Source: Metaphire vulgaris (Eukaryota > Annelida > Clitellata > Crassiclitellata > Megascolecidae). Taken from it: DNA of 64,000 bases. Positions 50,614-61,700 of this stretch are shown here, piece by piece (within the stretch, counting starts at the first letter, position 1; each line of letters begins with the position of its first letter). Location: the NCBI GenBank assembly GCA_018105865.1, contig CM030865.1, forward strand, positions 9,604,013 through 9,668,012, given 5' to 3'. Both the position numbers and the translations under genes were made by a program. The notes below the pieces were generated by a model. That model did not search any database, was not told the DNA's origin, and worked only from the letters and a program-made list of their open reading frames with translations.

Positions 50614-53600
50614 TTATAAAATTCGGAAGAAAAAGGCTCCGGAACCAGCAAAAAAAATAATAACTGGGTTCAGAGTGGTTCAGTAAGATCTGTCCTGTAT
50701 GAAAACCATTGTGTTCCACCCGTTCCTACTTCAGATGCATTCTGTTACTTTTGTCACTACTTCTACAGTACTCTATTTTACTGTTTTAATAGCTGAACAG
50801 TATAAACAGTCTACAAGACCAATCTAGTATCCTATTGTACTTAGGTTTCTTTAAATTGTGACTTTTCCATATTAATTTTGGTTTTTGATTGAATTTTAAA
50901 ATGTTGACATTTTGTGATTTTCTGGTCTAGACCGCACGCCCTCCGGCGTTTTGTTAGGCAAATGGCAGAAGCCGTAGACTCAGGCGAGGAAGACGAAGGG
51001 GAGAGCAGCGATGATTCTGAGGTCGAGAGAGATTATGAAATTGCGAGACAAATGATGCCGAGGGAGGGGATCAGAACCACGGAAACTGAACTGCGTCGAC
51101 CAGAAATGCTAACGGTATTGTGCTTTTGACGCAGATAGGATTTTGGTCTTACTAACTTACCTTGCCTTATCTTGAAAATGTTTTATTATAGTGTATTACT
51201 ATGTTGACAGCAGTCTACAATGGCGGTTCCAGGATTTCTTGGTGGGGGATGAAATGAATTCATAGGAAGTTGGTGGGGGGATGAAAAGAGAAGGAAAAAA
51301 TCAATAAACTTTGCTGAAAAAGGCTGACAAAAGGAATTTTGTCCCCTAATTTTACTACACTTTTACAGAAAAATATGTTGACAAGCAAAGAAAGGTCAGC
51401 CACAGTTTTGTTCCCCGTAGTTTTACTAGACTTTTACCCAAAAATAGGTTTCACAAGAAAAAAAAGTCCGGTGGGGGCATGCATCCCCACCACTCATCCC
51501 TCACATGGAACCGCCACTGGGTCTTGCTAACTTACCTTGCCTAATCTTGAAAATGTTTTACTGTAGTGTATTACTCTACTATGTTGACAGCAGCCTACTA
51601 ATATTATTATTTCCTCCACAGCTGTAATGTCCCAACCACAATGACCCTTTGGACTAAATGACCCTGCATTAATGACCCTTACCCTTGGCTATTGCTACTT
51701 CATACTAAGATTAAGTGCCTAGGGATAAGGAGCTACTGTGGCGCTGCTTTTTAAGGCACTATAGAAATTAACAAGATTTTACTTACTTACTTACTTTCTG
51801 ACTTACTTGTCATTGCATGGATGGTTCCCATCAGAGCAGTGAATTTAAGCACACTGAGCACAGCTCATATGTGGATGGGTGACCATCCCGGCATTGTGTC
51901 AGTGCTGGCGGCCAACCAAGCCGTTCATCATTATTTTAGGCATGGATAAATAATTTTTTTTATTTGTAGCAGCATTAAGCTGTGAAGGTAAAATGCAGGT
52001 CTAGAGAAAGCAATGGCAAACTACTCCAGATTAATGGCATAAGCCGCATATAAACTGGAGATCAGCTCCAGGCCATACCTTTGGATGGAGGCTTTGAGAT
52101 CCCCGAACCAATGGTATAAACTTGGATAAAAAGTGGGGGACCCAACCCTCCATACCTTCTCCCTTCCCTATGGTAGCCTCTCAAACGTGGGGGTTGAGTC
52201 TATAGGTTTAATACTCTCTGCCTTTACATGTGTGTTGTATCTCTCAGCAATAAGACATTCTTTTTTACACTCTATTTATTTCTATAATGTACAAATGGTC
52301 ACTGGTTGTTAGTTAGTTAGTTAGTTAGTTAATAAGCCAATTTATATAGCACTATAGTCATAGCAGGCAAAGATCAAGAGCGCTTTACAAATTGCACTTA
52401 AACAAGATATGTTAAACAAGTGCGTTTTTAGTCTTGTAATGAACAATTCAAGATTAGTCGCATTGGTCACAATGTCCAACAGGGAGTTCCAGAGGATGGG
52501 ATTCCCCAGGTGACAGATCTCTCCCCAAATTTCACTGTCTTAGATGGGGGGAGGGGGGTTAAACCAATTGGACCCGATTACAAGAATGAAGCTGCCACTG
52601 ACAATCAGTAAGTGGGGCCCTATGGACAAGTTCAGCTAGGTAATGTAATGTAATGTAATGTGACATTTGTATAGCGCCTCTTCTATTTCTACTCAGAGGC
52701 GCTCCTAGCATTGGAGTCGCAGATAGACTGGGCAGGCAGGATCACTGAGGGCTTGTAATGTCAGTCAGCATCTTGTAGTTTTTCAAATTATTGCATGATT
52801 TATTCAATGTATGAATTTGCTTATTTCTATGGTACCATTCCCTTTGCTTGGTGATGTGATGTGGTATTTATGTTCTGCCAGAATGATAATGCAGAACCAG
52901 AGGATCGTGCAGACGAAGACTTTGTAAAGAGTAGAAAGTTTCGCAGAAGGGAGTGCTACTCCTTTAGTCAGGTCGGATTGCCTTGAAATCTATTGAAGTA
53001 TTTGTTAAGCTGAACCTTTTGAAATAATTCCACAGAAAAATTAATGACGGATGAATGGACAATAATTTTTCTTTAAAAATTCATTTGAAAAATAAAGCAT
53101 CAGGTTTTGATTTTTGGTTAGGTTTTTAAATTAAATTCATTATTTAACTTTATATAATTTATATATATATATGTATATATATAACACACTTATTTAACAT
53201 CGCATATAAGTATAAGCGCTCTTGTTTTTTAAGCTATGTTTTACTGCGCTATAGAAGTTGTCTAATAATAATATATATATATATATAGTATATATATATC
53301 AAATCAACCGATTGATTGATCGACCAACAGACCAACCAACCAATTAACCAACTTCTATGGCGCCATTCTTATCAAGCCTACAGCTGTAGGCATCAGTTGA
53401 TGACACACCATAGGCTTATCTTTGTACATGGCACGATTTTCTCAGTGGATTTTTAGCATGACTTTGAGCTGGCACCATAGAAGTCGGTGATTAGATTAAC
53501 AGATTTGTCTGAAATCAGCTGCTGTTCCTGTTCCTCTACTTAAATATTTGTTTTGCCAGGGTTAACAAAATTTCGACCCCTCCACACAATAACCCCCCCC

Positions 53601-56600
53601 CCACTGGTCAAAGACGACCGACCACTGGGTGTCAAAACTTTTTGCTTTGCGTCACTAGCCATTCAACACTCCAGTGAAAGCTAAAGTTTATGGGGAGAGT
53701 CTGTCCCCACTCAGGGATATTTCTGATTTGCATTTTGTTCTGTACACCATTGTCAAATTTGGAGGGTTTTGGGAGGAGAGTGGGTGTTAGGGGTGTAAAT
53801 GCTTTTATCATGTTATCATCCATGATGTAGCTGATCGAAGAGCCTAGACCTCGTGCAAAGTCACCCAAATCCTCGAAGTCACCGCATCCTGTGATGTTGG
53901 ATAAACAGTCGTGGACTCACGAACCGGAATTCGAGTTCTACCTTTGTGTTCGCATTTTTCGCCCCGAGGAATTTGGGGAGCAGGATCTGGTCTGCTGCAT
54001 GCAGTTCGGTGATCAAACCATAAGAGTAGAATTCCCACAAATATCTGGCGCACCAGATTTTACTCCCGTAAATGCACCAAGAATGCGAAGTCCAAATCGA
54101 AGGAGAAATATCACAAGTATGTAAACCTTTGATTTTCCTATTTTCATATGAAATTTCTATATTTGTGCATGTCTGTCTCTGTGTGTGTTTTTGCATGCTT
54201 GCATGTGTGTGTGTGTGTGTGTGTGTGCTTCAATGCTTTCATATATAAGTTAAATGTTTTCATACTGACAGCTTAGGTTATTGAAGCACATAAGTGAATA
54301 AATCACTCAAAGTATTTTTGCTTATACCTTCGTGCTTTATAATAATAATAACTGTCTTCTAATAATTATTAATATTAGTACCTCATTCATTTCAAATACA
54401 GTAGAACCTACTAAGTGTCATAGCATCCATTATAATGATCATTTAAATAGCTGAACACGAGATTTAGTGTACAAGTGAACTTAAACAAACTAGCATTTGG
54501 GTGTTTTAATTATAACAATTTATCATCATAGTCGTCATCATCATCATCATCACCACCACCACCATCGCCATCACCGTCTTTATTGCTGGAGCTAATAATG
54601 TTTTATGTGGTAGATTGTCCAAATTGCTGATTGCACATAGCACAGTTAACTGCAGGCCCGTAGGAAGTGGAGGTGCAGGGTGCAGCTGCACCCCCTGGAA
54701 AAAAATTAGGGGGTGTGCTGCACCCCTGGAAGATGAGTTTTTTTTTGCCTGTCAGGATTTTTCAAAAGAAGATAAAGGATAAAGGAAGGGTGATGACATT
54801 TTTTTGCTTGTCGGGACTTTTAAAAGAAGATAAAATCTGCACCCTGTGCTAAAAATTCCTTCTGACGTGCCTGGTTAACCATTAACTTTTCGTCCGTGTT
54901 ATAAGCAGTTCACGCAGTATTCAGCAAATGAGCAGTCATCGTGAACCGTCCCTTTAAATTTCAGCTTCTGACGTAGACACTTCCCTCAACACAAAGAAGA
55001 CTCACGAAGATCAGCAGATGAGGTTGGTTTGATAGTTTGATCAGTGCGATAGTAGCGATGATTAATTAATAACAACTAATAAACAGTGGCGTTGCCAGGA
55101 ATTTTGGGTTTGGGGGTAAAATGGGGCTGGCATGTCAGATTCCCTCCACCCCCACCTCACACACCCTCCACAAAAACTTTCTCACCGGATTTGCACAAAC
55201 CTGGTAAGTGGTCTGGAGTCAGGTTGGGGGAAGTTGCCCCCATTTGCCCCCCCCCAGTGGCGGCGCTATTGCTAATAAAATAAATGGTAATTGCTGTAGT
55301 GTAGTCATGAAGGGGTGTCTGCTTCATTAGACTTGGTGTCATCTGGTGTCTTGCTGAAGAGCAATAAACCTGAAATTAAATTCATGATGTCATTTTTGTG
55401 GTCCAGAAAAGCTGGTGTTGGAGAATTTTAGCATGACTTAGCATAATTTAAAGCGGCTTAGAAGGCATTACTGCCTGTGTGAAAGCCACCAGGGGCACTA
55501 ACGGGGCTTGAACCCGCTCCGTCAGCCTGACGCTCCAGCACGTAACCCACTCTGCCGTCTTCCGCCCCTGGACAGTTGTATTCTGATTTAACTAAGAATT
55601 TTAAACCTCATTAGGAATAGTGATAATATGTGTTTTAACAAAGAAAGATTATCCTACTGCCATTTCCACAACCTAAGACATGGTCAAACAACAAGTTTTG
55701 AATCCTCATTTCCTTTAATTCCGTCACTAATATCCTTAGACCTTTAGGTCCAAACTCAAGACCTCCCTGTTCCAAAAGTCATTTCCTCCATAGCTATGAC
55801 AACCCACCTTGCCACCTCATGGATATACTGACCTATGCATGACTGACAATTGCACCTTGCCTATAGCTATTTCAAGAGACTCTCCAAAGTGCTATATAAA
55901 ATCACAAGATTTTACTTACTTATTTACTTAAAATTCAGCTAATGTTAATTATTGTTTATTTTTGGGATTACTGCTAACAATAAGTTACTTTTAAAATGGT
56001 TGTCTCGACTAAAAGGGTTTGTTCTACTCTCAACGTTACAAGAGTCTGTCTGTCTCTTTTTCCTCGTTTTGTTCCTCTTATGCAACCAAATAAAATGCTT
56101 TTTTAGGAAAAAAATTACCATTAGTTTTGTCACACTTGGCAGAATCGGTGGGGGGGGGAAGAGACCCCCTGTTGAACTTGATTTTCGTAGTCATTATGTT
56201 CCAGGTATGTCGACTGTGTGTTCTCCACCACAGAGGAAGAACTACTGCGTGGATTTGAGTCAACCGAACTGCAGTTGAACTGTGATATCTCCAGTGGTCT
56301 AAGCAATAGCGCTCACCTTGCAAAAGCCATTGTTGGTATGGACGACCTCAATACCATGGTATTTATCAGGCTTTGTACAGTCAAGCGTAGTTAAATGTCA
56401 CGTTCTACTTCTGTTCAAAATTGATCAGGGATGATGATAAGAAGAGTTATGATGTGCAGTAGTGCAGTGAAGTGTAGAGTTGTGTGATGTAGAGTTGTGT
56501 ATTTGAGTGTAGTGTTGTGTAGATTAGTGTAGAGTAGTGTAGTGTAATAGAATGTGACTGTTGAGTAGTGTAGTGCAGAAGAGTTGTGATGCTGTTATAT

Positions 56601-57771
56601 ATCGAAGTTCAAGGGACTGTGATAAATACTTGATATATAGACTATGTATAGTGTATCATTAACACTGTTTTGGCGGGACTGGTCAAACTTCGATATAAAC
56701 GTGATTTCGATATGTAGTGCAGAAGAGTTCTTGTGTATGTTGAGTAGTGTTTTGCAGAAGAGTTGTGATGTTGTAGTGCAGAGTAGTGTAGAATAGTGTA
56801 GTGTAAAGTAATGTAGTGTAGAGTAGTGCAGCATGGCATTTAATTTTCATATATTTTGCCAGCTTAAAGAATTTAACCATGTATTCTTATTTCTCTTCAG
56901 TCAACTGTTTATTCACAACATTTATGATGTAGGACTTCAAATTGATTTTCAATCAATCAATCAATCAATTAATCAATCAATCAATCAATTTTATTTCTCA
57001 CATTACAACAATGACAGATTACATTGAGCAGTGACATAGGCAAAAAAAAAATCAAATGTTTGCATACAAATAATTGCTCATAAGTTCACAGCTAGTAAGA
57101 TGTATTTATAGAAATGGATTTGACACAAATCTCTCTTTTTCAGGATCTGCAAACGGTGACGATTCCACCTCCATCATCCATCAAAGAGTCAACACAGTCT
57201 TTGAAGCAAGCGCCCGGGAAATCAATTCCCAATTTTCAACTCAATGGCTATATAAAGGCCATGAAACCAACTGTGTTCCCGCTCTACTCGAGCAGAGACG
57301 ACATATGTGGCTACTTGCCACTCATCTTTATTTGGGCAAAACAAGAGAAGCCAAGAACATTTGACAGGGCAACAGGTACCCAATGCCAGATACATGTCCA
57401 TGTTGGTTTAATTAGCTCAAAAAGCATATAATCCAGAAAACTATGATCATTGGCAACAAAACTAATGCTAATACAAAACCAAAAATCTAAACTAAAATTT
57501 AAACAAAACTTAATCCTAAAGCTTCAATAATGTGAAATAATTCAGAATTATATAACCATGACCAAAAAAAATCATAAAACATTATTATTATTATTTATGA
57601 TGATGATGATATAATAATAATAATAATAATAATAATTAATAATAATTATTATATAATAAATATAAATAAATATTTTATTATATTATATAAAATATTCCAT
57701 AATAATAATGACTGTATTAATTATTATTTTATTTTTATTATGAAAGTTATAGAGGCGACTGCATTAAATCT

Positions 57772-57802
<31 letters not shown>

Positions 57803-58702
57803 AGTATAGTATAGTATAGTATAGTTATATTATAGTATTATTATTATTATAGTTTGACTATAAAAATAAAAAGGCTGAAAATGTAGCAGAAACCACAGCA
57901 CAGTTTAATCCTCCATAGAGCTATATAAATTATAATAATAATAATAATAAATAATTAAACCTGACTATTGCAGTAGAACCAAAGTACGACATGTTTAACA
58001 AGATCTTTAGGCCTTTGGATGTCTGTTCCAATAAGATTTTATCCTTCGGTGCATGATCACACAAATGACCCATGTTCTCATGCCCTGACATGGGTATTTT
58101 TGGAGAGGTCATGTCCTTAATGCTGTGGACATGGATGTTTTTGCTAAAAGTTGCTTAAAAAGTCATCATCACTAGTTTTTGTGTTCTTGTCCTGAAAAGT
58201 CTGACACGCAGAAAAGTTACTCCAGGAATGTGTTTTGTGTTGAGAAATTAGGACATGAACATTTTTCTGAACTGGTTTTCACCACTGCTTCAGTGAATTA
58301 ATTTTTGATGAATTTTGGTTCTTGCTGTTGCATTTGTCTAAGTCAAAGTCAAAATTTTATCATAGATAGTGAAAACTTTCAAGAAATCGTCTACAAGATG
58401 ACTGGCCTTGACTGGACAGCCATCCACAAAGATGACCTTCACAGACGTACCGAGGACCGTGGTACATCACCCAGAGGACCTGACCTAGAAGACCTTGCCG
58501 ATCAACTCGACACCGTGCCTCGCGCTGAATATGAAAAGGTCTTAAAGGGCCATGTGGAAGAAATCGAGATATTAAGAAATGAATATGAGTAAGTTAGATT
58601 TAGTTCAATTTTCTAGAACGTTGCACGTTACAGTGTTCAGTTTATTATTATTATTATTATGATATTATTAAGCAGACACGTTATTATTATTATTATTATT
58701 AT

Positions 58703-58753
<51 letters not shown>

Positions 58754-61700
58754 AAGGGCGGAAGATGGCAGAGTGGGTTACGTGTTGGAGTGTCAGGCTG
58801 ACGGAGCGGGTTCAAGCCCCGTTAGTGCCCCTAGTGGCTCTTTCACACAGGCAGTAATGCCTTCTAAGCCACTTTAAATCATGCTAAGTTTTTTTTAAAG
58901 TAGTTATTAGTAGTAGTAGCAGCAGTAGTAGTAGTAGTTAGTATTATTGCCCTGAGTATATTTAAATATAAAAATAAACCGCATTTCATGCATTGTTGTA
59001 TCTTCATTATGCATTATCTTCAAATCGTTTTTATTATGCGTGATTTTCTTCAAATTGATGAGAATTATCTTTTTTTTGACTTGTTTTATTGTGTTAACAT
59101 TTTCTTATTTCGTTATTGATGAGAATTATCTTTTTATCATTATTCTACAAACTTTTGTTTTCCATTGTACTAGTTGTTTTACAATTTTGCGAGGATAGAC
59201 ATGGAGACAATTAAATAATCATCATTTTGATCATTATTATTTTTCATCATCATCATCATCGCCACATCATTCATTAAAAGGGTCGCGGCACTATCATCAT
59301 CATCATCATTTGCTTCATCATCATCATCATCATCATCACATCATCATCATTTATTATTTCCAAAGCATAGAAATCATTGGAAGTTACATAATCATAACAA
59401 CATAATATTAATAACATAATAACATCTGTATAAGAACTTAATAATAACATGTGTAGAAGAACTTAATCAAGATCATGATCATCATCATTACCACCACCAC
59501 CACAACCACCACTTGCGTTGATATCATACAATATAGACATCTTGCATTAAGCAGGGAAACATTTGTAGAGCTCTCTTTTTGGCAGCATCCTGGCTCTTGG
59601 ATTCTCTTTCTTGTCCTCTACTTTCTGCTGAACTATTTATTATTTTGAAAATCATGAATTTGACTTTACTAAAATATAATTGAAATTTAACTTGGGTTTT
59701 AAGGCATCGAATTCACCCAATGTCCAGACTATGAAAGTGATATTATGATATTGGCGCTATAGAAGTTGATTGATTGATTGATTTATTGGAATGTTAGCCC
59801 TTGGCCTTGGTCCTGGTCTTAAGGACTTCTTTAGGACAGGTTACAAGTCCGCGGTTCTGGTCCTGGCCTTGAGGGCAGTGGCGTCATTTCACACTTTTCT
59901 TGGGGGGGGGCGAGAAATTTTTTTGCAAAATTTTTGAAAATTTTTGGCATTTTTTGCAATTTTTTTTGCAAATTTTGGCAAATTTTAGGGCCAATGTTGG
60001 AAAAATTTTTTGGACAATTTTTGCAATTTTTTGCACATTAATACATTATAAATTAATATTTTCATTTCCTTGGGGGGCCACGGCCCCCCAGCCCCATCCC
60101 AAATGACGCCTCTGCTTGAGGGTTGAGTCCTTGGTCCTGGTCCTGTCCTTGAGGTTTGGGCCTTGTTAACATCACTGTGTCCAGTGCATAACTGTTGCTA
60201 TGTCGTGGAAATTCTGAGAACCAATTCAATGCTTTTATTTTCAGGATTCGCTTGCAGGAAATGTCGGCCGGCCTTCGCGAAATGGAGGAAGCGTACGCCG
60301 ACATGCAGCGCCTCGTTCAGACCAGCGCAGAGAGCACCTTCGATTCGGAAGTGATGTCGAGGCTGAGGTCCGGGCCTTCCTGGAGCGACTCAAGGTCACC
60401 GTCGAAGGCTGACCTTTATGGGAAAGAACACACTGTGGAACCACCGAGGGATGGCAGATCGCCCAGACGGTGCGACCGTTATCGTCATCATTAGCGTAGC
60501 CATGAGAGGGCAAGGGGGGGCTGCACCTCTACTGTGCCTGGGACCATTTGTGGGGGCGGAAGATGGCAGAGTAGGTTACGTGCTGGAGCGGTAGGCTTAT
60601 GGAGCGGGTTCAAGCTCCGTTAGCGCCCCTAGTGGCTTTCACACAGGCAGTAATGTCTCCTGAGCCAGACTTTAGATTAGGCGATGTATGTTTGGGCAAA
60701 ACCAATGAGAAGTTTTTCAGGGGTGATTGTCGGCAGATTTGATGTACATAGTTGTGTTGCAGCTTTTGGCCACCTGGTGATAAATCACAATTAAAGTCTT
60801 TAAATAAGCACCATAGCTCACGGTCTTACTCCAATATTGCTCAAAACTTCTGCATCCGGGGTTCTTCCCAGAGCACTTTGGGTCACTCACGATTCTCCCC
60901 GATCCCTTGTTTTGAACTCGAAATGCCACTCTTAGAAACCTTGATACCCCCTCCCTATCCCTATACTGAAATCGTGGCTATGTTAGTTATTATAGCATTT
61001 ATTTCATTGATCTCAATTTAATGTTTATGAGAACTAAATGGCCGTTATCCATGATTTTATTTCCTGTGTTGAGGTTAATTTATTGTTTATTCTGATTCGA
61101 CAAAACCAAATTGTGATTCACGGTGGATTATAACTTAACAGCAAACTTTTCAACAACATAAAGCAATTAAAATGAAAAATTCAGCCATTTTCATCAAAAT
61201 TTGTCAAATGTTCCAACTGATTTGAACCATCCTTTGAATGTGATATCTGGGTATACTACATGAGAAAAAGTTATAGTAGAACTGCGAATGTGAATGGCAT
61301 TACAACCGGTGTTAGATTTTTGAGAGCGTTGGGGGTTTAACGATTTAACCAGCACTGCTCAGGGATCACCCCTCCCTCTAGTTGTGATTCACGGTGGATT
61401 ATAACTTAACAGCAAACTTTTAGTTATTATTTTATTTTTATAATAATATATTTTCTTTATACCTTTATACCTTTATATCTTTTCTTATATATTTCTATAT
61501 TATCTTTATTTTATTATTTTAGTTATTATTTAATATCGGATTTTATGTCAGGTATTGAAATAGTAGGTGATGCAACCAGGGCCACCTTAAGGCTTAGGCA
61601 GTTTCAGGCACTGCCTAGGGGCGAAAAAAAATTTTTAGGGGCGAAATAAAACGGGACAAAATTTTTGGAGGGGCGTTTTTAAATAGAATAATGAATGAAT

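Noticed and set aside
57074..57364. Alternative frame through the exon at 57144 (GSANGDDSTS...)
   Set aside because: It hits a stop before the GTACCC donor, while the other frame runs through and fits both neighbouring phases.
60241..60513. Minus-strand ORF
   Set aside because: Antisense to the coiled-coil exon 60245-60469, whose phase fits its neighbours.
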